From Candidatus Nitrosopumilus sp. (lineage in GTDB: Archaea > Thermoproteota > Nitrososphaeria > Nitrososphaerales > Nitrosopumilaceae): DNA of 45,074 nt. The notes under the pieces were generated by a model. That model worked only from the letters and a program-made list of their open reading frames with translations. It ran no database searches and had not been told where the DNA came from. The stretch covers positions 1-45,074 of the forward strand of contig JAANXA010000004.1 of assembly GCA_018263505.1 (NCBI GenBank), written 5' to 3'. Below are positions 6,882 through 16,045 of this stretch, piece by piece. A program made the position numbers and the translations under genes. Position 1 is the stretch's first letter, and every line of letters begins with the position of its first letter.

Positions 6882-8036
6882 GTGGAAAAGGTTTGTGTTC
6901 TTGGTGCAGGTAGTACCAAATATGGAAAATTAGCAGATAGTATTGCTGATATTGCAACTCAGGCGTCAGTTTCAGCCATAGAAACTGCAGGAATCGATCC
7001 AAAAGAGATCAAAGCATCTTACATTTCAAATGTTTTTGGAGTTGCAGACAAACAAGTACATCTTGGACCTGTTTTAATGAGTAATTTAGGAATTTCAGAT
7101 AAACCATCATTATCAATTGAATCAGCATGTGGAAGCGGTTCTGTAGCATTTAGAGAAGCATATGCAAATGTTGCTGCAGGATTTTATGATTGTCTTGTAG
7201 TTACTGGTGTTGAAAAAGTTACTCATACTGGAACTGAATGGACAACAACTTACTTTGCATATTGTTCAGATTTCTTTTATGAAGGTCAAGCTGGTGCATC
7301 ATTTCCAGGATTGTTTGCATCAATGGCAAGAGCTTACTTGACAGAATTTGATGCAACAGAAGAAGATTTTGCTAAAGTTGCAGTAAAGAATCATGAAAAT
7401 GGTTTACTAAATCCAAAAGCTCATTTGCAAAAGAAAATTACTGTTGATGATGTTTTAAATTCTGCAGTTGTTGCTAGTCCGTTAAAACTTTATGATTGCT
7501 GTCCATTTTCAGATGGTGCAAGTTCTGTAATTTTGTGTTCTGAAAAGTTTGCAAAAGAACATGGAAATGATTACGTAGAAGTAATTGGTTCTGGTCGTGG
7601 TGGTTCACCTGCTGCATTACAAGGACGTGAACATATGACAACCATTCCTAGTACAAAGATTGCAGCACAAGCTGCATATGACATGGCAGGAATCACTGCA
7701 AAAGATATAGACTTTGCAGAAATACATGATTGTTTTACAATTGCAGAGATTGTTGACACTGAGGATTTGGGATTCTTTGAAAAAGGAAAAGGAGTTCAAG
7801 CAGTACGTGAAGATAGAACAAAATTAAATTCTGATATATCCATTAATCCATCTGGAGGTCTAAAATCTAAAGGCCACCCAATTGGAGCTACAGGTGTAGG
7901 ACAAGTAGCAGAAGTGTATGATCAATTAACTGGAAAAGCAGGTGCAAGAACTGTAAAAGATGCAAAACTTGGTTTAACTCATAATTTTGGTGCAACAGGA
8001 GCTAGTTGTGCTGTTCACGTCTTCCAAAGTGTATAA
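6882..8036 (+). CDS. Thiolase (acetyl-CoA acetyltransferase / SCP2-type), 384 aa
   Basis: Thiolases condense two acyl-CoA units or cleave 3-ketoacyl-CoA. The acylated cysteine is Cys83 (ESACGSGS), with His282 (AEIHDCF), His332 (SKGHPIGATG) and Cys376 (FGATGASC) completing the active site. The GTG start has a TATA box 26 bp upstream. A DUF35 zinc-ribbon/OB-fold gene begins 1 bp after the stop; archaeal thiolases commonly work in complex with such a partner. Possible roles are acetoacetyl-CoA formation for isoprenoids or acetoacetyl-CoA cleavage in the 3-hydroxypropionate/4-hydroxybutyrate cycle; the sequence alone does not choose between them. Confidence 0.93.
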   Translation: MEKVCVLGAGSTKYGKLADSIADIATQASVSAIETAGIDPKEIKASYISNVFGVADKQVHLGPVLMSNLGISDKPSLSIESACGSGSVAFREAYANVAAGFYDCLVVTGVEKVTHTGTEWTTTYFAYCSDFFYEGQAGASFPGLFASMARAYLTEFDATEEDFAKVAVKNHENGLLNPKAHLQKKITVDDVLNSAVVASPLKLYDCCPFSDGASSVILCSEKFAKEHGNDYVEVIGSGRGGSPAALQGREHMTTIPSTKIAAQAAYDMAGITAKDIDFAEIHDCFTIAEIVDTEDLGFFEKGKGVQAVREDRTKLNSDISINPSGGLKSKGHPIGATGVGQVAEVYDQLTGKAGARTVKDAKLGLTHNFGATGASCAVHVFQSV

Positions 8037-8037
8037 C

Positions 8038-8406
8038 ATGTCTGTCAAAGAATTACTTATTGAAAATGCCAAACAAGGTAAGGTATTGACTCACAAATGT
8101 ACTAGTTGTGGACATCTTCACCTTTCAACTGTTTACTATTGTGAAAAATGTGGTAGTAAAGAATTTGAGAATGAAATTTTGGAAGGAACAGGCACGATTG
8201 CCACTTATACTATCATTACAGTTGCTCCTGCAGGCTTTGAGAAATACACCCCATATGCTTTTGTTGTTTTACATTTAGATAATTCTGATTTGAGAATTTC
8301 TGGATTTATGGCAAATATTGCCGTTCCTGAAGATCTTCCAGTTGGAACAAAAGCCAAAATCACTGATTTTGATGAACATCGCGGAATTATTGTTGAAAAG
8401 CAGTAA
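8038..8406 (+). CDS. DUF35 (zinc ribbon plus OB fold) thiolase-associated protein, 122 aa
   Basis: The ATG at 8038 lies 1 bp after the thiolase stop; an in-frame TTG at 7987 inside the thiolase gene is unlikely. Residues about 19-38 are a zinc ribbon (CTSCGHLH ... CEKCGS), and the rest is an OB-like fold (GTIATYTIITVAP, YAFVVLHLDN). In methanogenic archaea the homologous protein bridges thiolase and HMG-CoA synthase and helps pass the acyl intermediate. Here no HMG-CoA synthase is adjacent, so the partner is most simply the thiolase. Confidence 0.92.
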   Translation: MSVKELLIENAKQGKVLTHKCTSCGHLHLSTVYYCEKCGSKEFENEILEGTGTIATYTIITVAPAGFEKYTPYAFVVLHLDNSDLRISGFMANIAVPEDLPVGTKAKITDFDEHRGIIVEKQ

Positions 8407-8436
8407 AATAATTTATTTGAATTATTAAAATTATTT

Positions 8437-8448
8437 AGAATCGATTCT
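8437..8448. repeat. 12-bp palindrome after the thiolase operon
   Basis: AGAATCGATTCT is a perfect palindrome 30 bp after the DUF35 stop codon and 29 bp before the next ATG. It could be an operator or part of a terminator; a T-rich stretch follows. Confidence 0.35.
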
Positions 8449-8476
8449 TAATTATTTTGTATATCAGATTATTTTC

Positions 8477-8638
8477 ATGTCAGTAGAAATTGCATGTGGA
8501 AAATGTGGTGAAAAGATCAAAGACATGAAGATGCTAAAATCTCTAAAAGATGTTATGAAACCTTCTGATGGTAGATGTCCTTCATGTGGACAAAAACTTT
8601 CAACAGCAGAATTTTCACTTGATGTTCAAGAAAAATGA
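8477..8638 (+). CDS. Small zinc-ribbon protein, 53 aa
   Basis: The ORF encodes MSVEIACGKCGEKIKDMKML and ends FSLDVQEK. Two CxxC pairs (CGKC near residue 7 and CPSC near residue 34) fit one zinc ribbon. It lies between the thiolase operon and the wHTH/ATP-cone gene and reads as a genuine compact protein. The role is unknown; nucleic-acid or protein binding is typical of such ribbons. Confidence 0.8.
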   Translation: MSVEIACGKCGEKIKDMKMLKSLKDVMKPSDGRCPSCGQKLSTAEFSLDVQEK

Positions 8639-8730
8639 TCTAGAAAAAATGATCATATAAAGATCTTTTCTTTTTTCCAAATTTTTTTCTAGGCACAAAT
8701 GTTAATAATCCCTCTTTCTGTAAAACTTGC

Positions 8731-10881
8731 ATGAAGATGAATGAAGAAGAATTAGAAATGGATATGGATGATGATTTTGATGATGATAATGATTTAGAAA
8801 ACGATTCGGATTCTCCTGGTAGAGGCGGAATAATGCAATCTACATCAAAACGTGTCAGAATGATATTCTCTGTAATGGCAAGTCCAAACAGAATTGATAT
8901 TCTTCGAATTCTAAATTCTAAAGGACCTTTAACTTATTCAGAACTAAAATCTCTTGCGGGTTTCAAATCAAAGAAAGAAAGTGGCAAGTTTGCATATCAC
9001 TTGAGAAAATTACTTAGACAATCACTTGTTGCATTAAATAAATCTGAAAGACGTTATACCATTACAAATCTTGGAAAATTAGTTCTAAGTCTGGCAAGAC
9101 AAATTGAAGAACGCTCAATTATTGAAAGTGGAAAAATGTATGTTAGAACCTCAAAGGACTCCATTGAAGAATTCAATTCTCATAAAATTATCCAATCTCT
9201 TGTACGAGAAGGTAGTCTTCCATTAGAGTTGGCACAAAAAATTACTGAAGAAGTTGAAAATAGAATTTACAAGTATCAAATTACCTACCTTACAGGCTCA
9301 TTAATTCGAGAAATGGTAAATTTTGTGTTATTAGAGCATGGTCATGAAGAGTACAGGAACAAATTGGCACGTGTAGGCATGCCTGCTTTTGATGTTAAAG
9401 AAATGATTTCTAATCTTGATCATGTGAATAATGGCGCTGAAGGACTTTTGTTCAATGCTGGACAGCGTGTATTTGCAGAGCATCTTTTAACAAATGTTCT
9501 ACCAAAAGATGTATCTGATTCTCATATCTCTGGAGACTTACACATTACAAATCCTGGAGTTTGGTCCATGATTCCTGATACAATATTTGTTAACGTTAAA
9601 GAATTAATTGAAGATGGAATTGATCTAGGTGGAAAATATCTTGATGTATCAAGAATTTCTGCATCAAAACAACTTGACGAGATAACAAGTTCACTATCTA
9701 TTATTATTTCTCTTCTCTCAAAAGAAGCATCACAAGAAATTGTACTTGATGGATTAGTTGGATTATTTACAAAACATTCAAAATCCTTACCAGAACTTGA
9801 AGCAAGATTAACTAATGCGTTTGCTACAGCATCTACAACTTCTGAATACAATAATTCAAGTACTGTTGTTTCAATTCGATTACAATTAGGTTCTGATACA
9901 AAAATAATTAATTCAATTATTAATGCATACAAAAATTATACAAAGATTACACCAACTCCAAAAATTGGTTTGATAATTAATCATGATAAAGGAAAAATTT
10001 CAGATGTTTCAGAAATAGTTTCAGAAATAGTTTCTATTGGTGGAAAAGTAATGTTTGCAAAAGGACAAGTATCTAGTTCCGGCATTACAAATTCAACTGC
10101 AAAAACTAGTGGACCTCTTTCAATCATGTTACAGTCTGTTTCAATTAATCTCCCAAGATTGGCATTTGAATCAAATAAAGATGAAACTTACTTTAGAGCC
10201 AGATTAGCACTTTTAATGAAACCTGCTTTGGCATCTATGGCATTAAGAAAGAAAGAAATTTCAGATCTTACACGACGTGGACTTAATCCAATTCTTGCAA
10301 AAAATACTCAATACATGCAAAAGAGTTCTGTTTCACTTGTTGTAAATTTGGTGGGACTCAAAGAGGCAGTCTTTAACATATTGGGATTAAAAGACAATAA
10401 AAATGGTAGAGCAATTCTCCATAAAGTAATTGAGACTGCAGTAGATGTTGGAGCCAAAAAAGGTAAGGAATTAGGCGATTCTGTGACTATATGTATGACT
10501 GAGACTGAAGGTTCTACCCGTTTTGTGACTTTGGATGGTGAAAAATATGGTAAAAACTCTGCACTTAACTCCATGGATAGTGACTCTTACTCTGATAGAA
10601 TTACTCTTGATGCCTCTGAGGTATCTGACTATACTAACAAAAGTGAACCTATCTCACAATGCAACAAATTATCAAAATTACTCAATGGTGGATTATTTGT
10701 CACATTGAATATAGATAATGATGCAAAAATTGCAGACATTAAAAAATCCATAGAACAAACCTCTTTGCTTACACCAACTTTCAAACCAGTCAAGACAGTT
10801 GCGATTTGCGGTGAATGTGGATTCAAAGATGAACCATTTGAAGACAAGTGTCCAAAATGTAAATCACCTTACGTAATCTGA
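8731..10881 (+). CDS. wHTH + ATP-cone + NrdD-like protein lacking the glycyl radical site, 716 aa
   Basis: After an acidic leader (residues 1-28), residues about 38-115 are an ArsR-like winged helix (ASPNRIDILRILNSKGPLTY). Residues about 135-225 are an ATP-cone (VRTSKDSIEEFNSHKIIQSL), the nucleotide-sensing module of ribonucleotide reductases and NrdR. The remainder resembles anaerobic reductase NrdD (SHISGDLHI near 9520). The C-terminus has a CxxC...CxxC ribbon (Cys693, 696, 707, 710) as in NrdD but stops six residues later, so the R-x-x-G-Y glycyl-radical loop is absent. It is therefore probably not a reductase but a dNTP/ATP-responsive DNA-binding regulator. It precedes nrdJ by about 200 bp in the same direction. 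The regulatory role is inference. Confidence 0.85.
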   Translation: MKMNEEELEMDMDDDFDDDNDLENDSDSPGRGGIMQSTSKRVRMIFSVMASPNRIDILRILNSKGPLTYSELKSLAGFKSKKESGKFAYHLRKLLRQSLVALNKSERRYTITNLGKLVLSLARQIEERSIIESGKMYVRTSKDSIEEFNSHKIIQSLVREGSLPLELAQKITEEVENRIYKYQITYLTGSLIREMVNFVLLEHGHEEYRNKLARVGMPAFDVKEMISNLDHVNNGAEGLLFNAGQRVFAEHLLTNVLPKDVSDSHISGDLHITNPGVWSMIPDTIFVNVKELIEDGIDLGGKYLDVSRISASKQLDEITSSLSIIISLLSKEASQEIVLDGLVGLFTKHSKSLPELEARLTNAFATASTTSEYNNSSTVVSIRLQLGSDTKIINSIINAYKNYTKITPTPKIGLIINHDKGKISDVSEIVSEIVSIGGKVMFAKGQVSSSGITNSTAKTSGPLSIMLQSVSINLPRLAFESNKDETYFRARLALLMKPALASMALRKKEISDLTRRGLNPILAKNTQYMQKSSVSLVVNLVGLKEAVFNILGLKDNKNGRAILHKVIETAVDVGAKKGKELGDSVTICMTETEGSTRFVTLDGEKYGKNSALNSMDSDSYSDRITLDASEVSDYTNKSEPISQCNKLSKLLNGGLFVTLNIDNDAKIADIKKSIEQTSLLTPTFKPVKTVAICGECGFKDEPFEDKCPKCKSPYVI

Positions 10882-10906
10882 AATTCATAAATAAAAAACT
10901 AGTACC

Positions 10907-10951
10907 GATCATTTCTAAAATCTTTTTGATCATTTTCGGTTTTGCGATCAT
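10907..10951. promoter_or_regulatory. Three GATCAT repeats upstream of nrdJ
   Basis: GATCAT occurs at 10907, 10928 and 10946, again at 11058 beside the nrdJ TATA box, and at 8651 upstream of the wHTH/ATP-cone gene. Spacings of 21 and 18 bp are near two helical turns. They could be sites for the adjacent putative regulator, but this is speculative. Confidence 0.3.
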
Positions 10952-11043
10952 CGTTATAATTTATTGTTGTACTACCAATATGAAATTCATAGTAGTGGTG
11001 TCAAATTTTTTGAATTAAAATTTAAAAAAAAATTGGATAATGA

Positions 11044-11049
11044 TTTATA
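11044..11049 (+). promoter_or_regulatory. TATA box upstream of nrdJ
   Basis: TTTATA lies 40 bp before the TTG at 11086. Transcription would start near 11072, giving a short leader with an AAGGT ribosome-binding site at 11074-11078. The earlier in-frame TTG at 11056 is only 7 bp from the box and would be outside the transcript. Confidence 0.5.
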
Positions 11050-11085
11050 CCCTCATTGATCATAACTGCTACTAAGGTAATTATT

Positions 11086-13734
11086 TTGGACAATTCACAA
11101 ATAGAAAACACAATCGTTGATATACGTAAACGTAATGGTGCAGTAACTGCATTCAATAAAGATAAAATTTCAAATGCCATTTTCAAGGCATTGGCTGCCA
11201 CCTCTAAAGCCGACCGTGAGCTAGCCGATCAATTAGCATCAAATGTTGTTGATAAATTAGTTGAGCAAGGATTTACAAGTTCTAGAACTCCAACTGTTGA
11301 AGATATTCAAGATATTGTAGAATCAACTTTGATTGATAGCGGTAATAGTGATATTGCAAGAGCATACATTGTTTACAGACACGAGAGAAGAAAATTAAGA
11401 GATGAAAAGATGAATGTCTTGAATCTCAAAACACTTGATCCCGTTTCAAAAAAGTTTGACTTGAATTGTCTTAGAGTAATTGCATCACGTTATTTGTTCA
11501 GAAATAGCAAAAATGAGATCATTGAATCTCCAACCCAGATGTTTGAGAGAGTTGCTATTTTGGTGGGAATTGGCGATATACTATATGATTCCCAAATATT
11601 TGACAAATCTGGTAATTCTACGCAGGAAATAGATGAAGCAAAATCATACCTAGAGAAGTTAGATGCATTTGATTATAAATTCAAAGTAGGTGACTATTTC
11701 TTCAATAAATGGCATTTTAGATCTCTAATCAATCACTATGTGACATTGGCAAATAAAGGCCAAATGAAAATTAGTTTCAAATCTGTTTTGACGTTATTAG
11801 CTGCAAAAAAACTCGATCAATATGCTGATAAGATTACTGAATACTTTGATTTGATGGTAGCACAAGACTTTTTGCCTAACTCTCCTACCATGATGAATTC
11901 AGGTGGAAGACTAGGGCAACTATCTGCATGCTTTGTTCTTGGAATGGATGATGGTATGGAACAAATCATGAAATCAACTTCTGATGCAGCATTAATCTTC
12001 AAGTCTGGTGGTGGTGTTGGAATTAATTATTCAAATCTTCGTGAAGAGGGGGACATTGTTGCATCAACTTCCGGTGTTGCATCAGGCCCAGTATCTTTTA
12101 TGAACATCATAAACACTGTAACTGAAGTTGTTAAACAAGGTGGAAAAAGACGTGGTGCAAACATGGGAATCATTGAAGCATGGCACCCTGATGTTGAAAA
12201 ATTTATCACAAACAAAACTGAACCAGGTGTTTTAGAAAATTTTAACATTAGTGTTGGAATATGGGAAGACTTTTGGCATTCTCTTGTAAACACAGATGGT
12301 AATTACATTTTACGTAGCCCACGTGATAAAAAACCTGTAAAAGAAATTAATTCACATCAATTAATTGATCTAATTGCATTATCTGCATGGAAGAGTGCAG
12401 AACCAGGATTGATCTTCTTTGATCAAATAAACAAATACAATGTGTTTGCAAAAGCAAGACAAGCTCCACTAAGAGCTACAAATCCATGTGGTGAACAAAG
12501 TCTATATCCATACGAATCATGTAATCTTGGTTCTATCAATTTGGCAAATCTTGTAAAAAGACAAGCTGATGGAACTTTTGAATTTGATTGGCAAAGATAT
12601 GAAGAGACAATCAGAAAAACAACAAGATTCCTAGATAACATAATTGATGTAAATAATTACCCAGTTGAAGAAATCACTATTGCATCAAAAGAATCTAGAA
12701 GAATTGGATTAGGTGTTATGGGAGTAGCTGATCTGCTTTACAAACTAAGAATTCCATACAACTCCAAAGAAGGATTTGAATTCCAATCAAAACTATCTGA
12801 AGCATTAACCTATTACTCCATGGAAGAAAGTGTAGCCATAGCAACAACTCGTGGTGATTTCCCACTTTGTTCAAAAACTGAATATTCTGAAGGAAAAATT
12901 CCAATAGCAGGATATTATGAGAAACCAAAAGAATCTCACTCTTACGAATGGGATGCATTAATTGCAAAAATCCAAAAACATGGAATTAGACATGTTTTGA
13001 CTACTACTGTAGCTCCAACTGGTACAATTGCAATGATTGCAGATTGTTCAAATGGAATGGAACCTGCATTTGCTCTTGTATTTGAAAAGAGAGTAACTGT
13101 TGGAAGATTCTTTTACACAAACAAAATTGTTGAAGAAGCTCTTAAAGAACATGGTCTATACAATGATGAAATTCTTGCAAAAATTGCAGATAACTATGGT
13201 TCTCTAAAAGGATTAGAAGAAATTCCACAATGGATGCAAGATGTGTTTGTTACTGCAATGGATATTCATTGGTCTGATCATCTAATGGCTCAAAGTGTTT
13301 GGCAACAATGGATTGGAAATGCAATTTCAAAAACAATCAACATGCCAAATGATGTTACAGTAGAAGATGTAAAATCTGCATATCTATTGGCACATGAATT
13401 GGGATTGAAAGGCATGACTGTTTATCGTGACGGTTCTAGGCATCAACAAGTTCTTCATATGACAAGTGAGAATGCACAAAAAACATTTGAAGTTACTCCA
13501 AGCAAAAATATCATACAATATGTTACGGACAATATCTCAAATCCATACATCAAATCACAAATCAATGCAGCTCTTGCATTAAAAGTTCATGATGAAGAAC
13601 TCAAAGTTGAAGCTCCAGTACCTGATGAATCTTCTGAAGAACGTCTATGTCCAACATGTAAAAACAATCTAGTGTTTGTTGAAGGTTGCAGCATGTGTAT
13701 TGAATGTGGATATAGTGGTTGTACTTCAGGATAA
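11086..13734 (+). CDS. nrdJ: Class II (adenosylcobalamin-dependent) ribonucleotide reductase, 882 aa
   Basis: The enzyme reduces ribonucleotides to deoxyribonucleotides using a radical from adenosylcobalamin, without oxygen. An N-terminal ATP-cone (VDIRKRNGAVTAFNKDKI) precedes the barrel. The substrate-site cysteine Cys282 is in SACFVLG, and the radical Cys468 and Glu470 are in NPCGEQ. The C-terminal tail is a cysteine-rich ribbon (CPTC ... CSMCIECGYSGC) that regenerates the active-site disulfide. Start: TTG 11086 (MDNSQIENT) is preferred because of the AAGGT site and TATA spacing; TTG 11056 would add ten residues. The B12 cluster at 39.6-43.8 kb supports cofactor supply. The wHTH/ATP-cone gene upstream is the likely regulator. 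Confidence 0.95.
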   Translation: MDNSQIENTIVDIRKRNGAVTAFNKDKISNAIFKALAATSKADRELADQLASNVVDKLVEQGFTSSRTPTVEDIQDIVESTLIDSGNSDIARAYIVYRHERRKLRDEKMNVLNLKTLDPVSKKFDLNCLRVIASRYLFRNSKNEIIESPTQMFERVAILVGIGDILYDSQIFDKSGNSTQEIDEAKSYLEKLDAFDYKFKVGDYFFNKWHFRSLINHYVTLANKGQMKISFKSVLTLLAAKKLDQYADKITEYFDLMVAQDFLPNSPTMMNSGGRLGQLSACFVLGMDDGMEQIMKSTSDAALIFKSGGGVGINYSNLREEGDIVASTSGVASGPVSFMNIINTVTEVVKQGGKRRGANMGIIEAWHPDVEKFITNKTEPGVLENFNISVGIWEDFWHSLVNTDGNYILRSPRDKKPVKEINSHQLIDLIALSAWKSAEPGLIFFDQINKYNVFAKARQAPLRATNPCGEQSLYPYESCNLGSINLANLVKRQADGTFEFDWQRYEETIRKTTRFLDNIIDVNNYPVEEITIASKESRRIGLGVMGVADLLYKLRIPYNSKEGFEFQSKLSEALTYYSMEESVAIATTRGDFPLCSKTEYSEGKIPIAGYYEKPKESHSYEWDALIAKIQKHGIRHVLTTTVAPTGTIAMIADCSNGMEPAFALVFEKRVTVGRFFYTNKIVEEALKEHGLYNDEILAKIADNYGSLKGLEEIPQWMQDVFVTAMDIHWSDHLMAQSVWQQWIGNAISKTINMPNDVTVEDVKSAYLLAHELGLKGMTVYRDGSRHQQVLHMTSENAQKTFEVTPSKNIIQYVTDNISNPYIKSQINAALALKVHDEELKVEAPVPDESSEERLCPTCKNNLVFVEGCSMCIECGYSGCTSG

Positions 13735-13772
13735 ATCACAACTTTTTTACTTTCTTCAATTTTTGAATCTAT

Positions 13773-14894
13773 ATGGACAAAAAAATTCTAGGCGTACTTG
13801 TAGGCATAGGTGCAATTATTGCATTATCTGCAGTAGTATTGAGTATTCCTTCATCTCAAACTATTACCATTCAAGAAACTAATGAAAAAATTGGTCTTGT
13901 GATTAATTCTCCAAAACAAGCAACAACTATACAAGATTTAGATAAAATTTATTCTACAGCATCAAGTACTGGAATTGGAAGAAGTAATGTTTACTTGTTC
14001 TGGAATTTAGTTGAACCAGAACGTGGAGAATTTGATTGGACACAATCAGACATATTGATGAGTCTTAACAAAAAAAATGATCTCAAAGTAACCCTCTACT
14101 TTTCAATCATTAATGGAGAAACACTTGGACCGTTTCCTAATTGGATTGGAAAACCACCACTTCTGTCTTTAGGCGATGAAAGAGTAGTAAGTGTTCTTGA
14201 TGCTATACTATCTAGATATGATATCGTAGACACTGTAATAATTGCAGGGGACACTGAATCACAATTCAGATTTAATGAACAAAATATTCCCGTTTATCAA
14301 AACCTCTTTAATGAAATCTATGAACAAATCAAAGAAAAACATCCTGATGTAAAAATTGGAAATTCATTTGCATTGCATCAAGTAATTAACAAAAATTTAC
14401 ATCATATAGTCACTGAATTAACAATTGGTGATTTTGTCGCATTTTCATATTTTCCAGTTGATACACTAAATGATATTGTTAAGACTCCACAAGAAGCCAA
14501 AGAAGAATTACAACAAATATTTGATTTGGTAAATGGAAAAAAAGTTGGAGTTTTTGAATTAAGTTGGAGTACTTCGGATTTTGTAGGAGGTAGTGAATTA
14601 TCTCAAGCAGAATTTTTAGAAAAATCCTTTGAGTTTTACGCTGAAAATGAATCTGAATTGGAATTTTTTACTTGGTATAGACAGTTTGACAAGCCTATGG
14701 GAACATGTTCATTTGAAGAACATGAAATTGGCGATGATACCACTCTTAGTATTGGTGGTTCAGGCTTTGGTACTAGTGAACATGTGATTGAAAGACTGAA
14801 TAATTACATATGTGATGCTGGATTAATTGATGCAAATAATACTCCAAAACAAAGTTGGAATGTATTTAAAAAACAAATTGAAATGAACAACTAA
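13773..14894 (+). CDS. Exported TIM-barrel, glycoside-hydrolase-like protein, 373 aa
   Basis: Residues 1-30 form a signal anchor (MDKKILGVLVGIGAIIALSA). The mature part begins with GLVINSPKQATTIQDLDKI and contains NVYLFWNLVEPERGEFDW, a pattern typical of the first strands of TIM-barrel glycosidases in which a W-x-x-x-E-P-x-x-G-x-F motif recurs. Candidate acid residues include the Glu in VFELSWS and in DTESQF. The sequence is too diverged to name a GH family. It is likely to act outside the membrane, perhaps on cell-surface glycans. It ends 1 bp before the nep1 gene. Confidence 0.75.
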   Translation: MDKKILGVLVGIGAIIALSAVVLSIPSSQTITIQETNEKIGLVINSPKQATTIQDLDKIYSTASSTGIGRSNVYLFWNLVEPERGEFDWTQSDILMSLNKKNDLKVTLYFSIINGETLGPFPNWIGKPPLLSLGDERVVSVLDAILSRYDIVDTVIIAGDTESQFRFNEQNIPVYQNLFNEIYEQIKEKHPDVKIGNSFALHQVINKNLHHIVTELTIGDFVAFSYFPVDTLNDIVKTPQEAKEELQQIFDLVNGKKVGVFELSWSTSDFVGGSELSQAEFLEKSFEFYAENESELEFFTWYRQFDKPMGTCSFEEHEIGDDTTLSIGGSGFGTSEHVIERLNNYICDAGLIDANNTPKQSWNVFKKQIEMNN

Positions 14895-14895
14895 A

Positions 14896-15564
14896 ATGAT
14901 TTCTTTGGTTTTAGTAGAATCTGCATTAGAACTTGTTCCATCAGAATTAAAACATCATCAATCAGTTGTTTCACATGCAAGAAAATTAGGAAAATACTCA
15001 TCAGAAATTTTACTTGATAATTCCTGGCATTTTGCAGCTATGAAAGGAATTGAAAATGAAATGAAAAGAGGACGTCCAGATTTAGTACACTTTTCAATAC
15101 TTGAAGCAACTACAATCCCTTTGTATCTTAAAAATAAATTGAAACTTTATGTTCATACTATTGATGATAAAGTAATATCTTTTGGAGAAAATGTCCATAT
15201 CCCAAAATCTTATCATAGATTTGCAGGTGTTATTGAAAAGTTGTATCAAGAAAAACAAATTGTTGCAAACAATGACGTATTACTAAAAATTAAAGATCAA
15301 ACATTTCCTGAACTGTTAGATGAAATTAATCCCTCAAATGTAATTGGTTTTTCAACTAATGGGCAATCTAGTTCATATGAAAAAATTGCATTAGACATTT
15401 CAGATAATGATTGTTTAGTAATTGGAGGATTTCAAAAAGGGCATTTTTCAAATCCAATTGAAAATAAAATAAATAAATTGTATTCTGTTGGCAATGAATC
15501 CTTTGAAGGTCATGTTGTAACATCTAGAATGCTTTACGAGTACGAAAAAACCATTTTTATGTAG
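14896..15564 (+). CDS. nep1: rRNA pseudouridine N1-methyltransferase Nep1/EMG1
   Basis: Nep1 is a SPOUT-class methyltransferase that N1-methylates a pseudouridine in helix 35 of 16S rRNA and helps small-subunit assembly. The diagnostic motif RGRPDLVHFSIL spans residues 58-69, followed by LYVHTIDD. The C-terminal SAM-binding knot contains VIGGFQKGHF. The length of 222 residues is typical. It starts 1 bp after the TIM-barrel gene and is followed by a tRNA and rnp4, an RNA-maturation context. Confidence 0.95.
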   Translation: MISLVLVESALELVPSELKHHQSVVSHARKLGKYSSEILLDNSWHFAAMKGIENEMKRGRPDLVHFSILEATTIPLYLKNKLKLYVHTIDDKVISFGENVHIPKSYHRFAGVIEKLYQEKQIVANNDVLLKIKDQTFPELLDEINPSNVIGFSTNGQSSSYEKIALDISDNDCLVIGGFQKGHFSNPIENKINKLYSVGNESFEGHVVTSRMLYEYEKTIFM

Positions 15565-15586
15565 GAACTAAAGTTTTCAACTTATT

Positions 15587-15660
15587 GCAGTCATAGTATA
15601 GCCTGGTTAGTATTCGGGGTTTCCAACCCTGTGACGCGGGTTCGAATCCCGCTGACTGCA
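15587..15660 (+). tRNA. tRNA-Gly (anticodon TCC)
   Basis: A full cloverleaf can be drawn. The acceptor stem GCAGTCA pairs with TGACTGC and the discriminator is A. The D-arm contains AGCCTGGTTA. The anticodon stem CGGGG/CCCTG encloses the loop TTTCCAA, so the anticodon is TCC. The T-arm is GCGGG-TTCGAAT-CCCGC. No intron is present and CCA is not encoded. A T-rich stretch (TTTCTTCTTT) follows and may end transcription. Confidence 0.95.
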
Positions 15661-15711
15661 TTTCTTCTTTAATATGATAACTCATTTTTAGGTCTGTACT
15701 GAGAAATTATT

Positions 15712-16014
15712 GTGAGATCTAAAGCAAGAAAAATTGCAATGGAGAGAATGCAAATTTTGATTGATAATGCATTAACAAATGCAAAAACAAATCCTGAATT
15801 ATCTCAAAGGCAGGCATTTCTTGCTAGAAGAATCAGTACACGACATAAAATTAGAATGCCTTATCATCTAAGAATGGTTTTTTGTAAAAAATGCAAATCA
15901 TTCATTGCACCTGGAATTAATTCTAGAATTCGTTTAGGAAGAACATCAATCAAGTCGATCAGAATTACTTGTAATCTGTGTGGGCATACTTATCACAAAA
16001 TCATACCTCAATGA
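15712..16014 (+). CDS. rnp4: Ribonuclease P protein component 4 (Rpp21 homologue)
   Basis: This protein binds RNase P RNA and aids 5' maturation of tRNAs. It has the typical basic N-terminal helices (RKIAMERMQIL), ARRISTRHKIRMP, and a zinc ribbon of Cys58, Cys61, Cys87 and Cys90 (FCKKC ... CNLC). The length of 100 residues suits the family. The start is GTG. It lies just after a tRNA gene. The TATA box of rps19e begins 1 bp after its stop codon. Confidence 0.92.
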   Translation: MRSKARKIAMERMQILIDNALTNAKTNPELSQRQAFLARRISTRHKIRMPYHLRMVFCKKCKSFIAPGINSRIRLGRTSIKSIRITCNLCGHTYHKIIPQ

Positions 16015-16020
16015 TTTATA
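16015..16020 (+). promoter_or_regulatory. TATA box of rps19e
   Basis: TTTATA begins directly after the rnp4 stop codon and is centred about 28 bp before the ATG at 16046. Thus rps19e has its own promoter and probably a leaderless message. Confidence 0.6.
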
Positions 16021-16045
16021 AGACGATTATCGATTTTTTGTCTTC

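Noticed and set aside
9522-9932. 136-aa minus-strand ORF
   Set aside because: It is antisense to the NrdD-like body of the wHTH/ATP-cone protein, where the plus-strand domains are clear.
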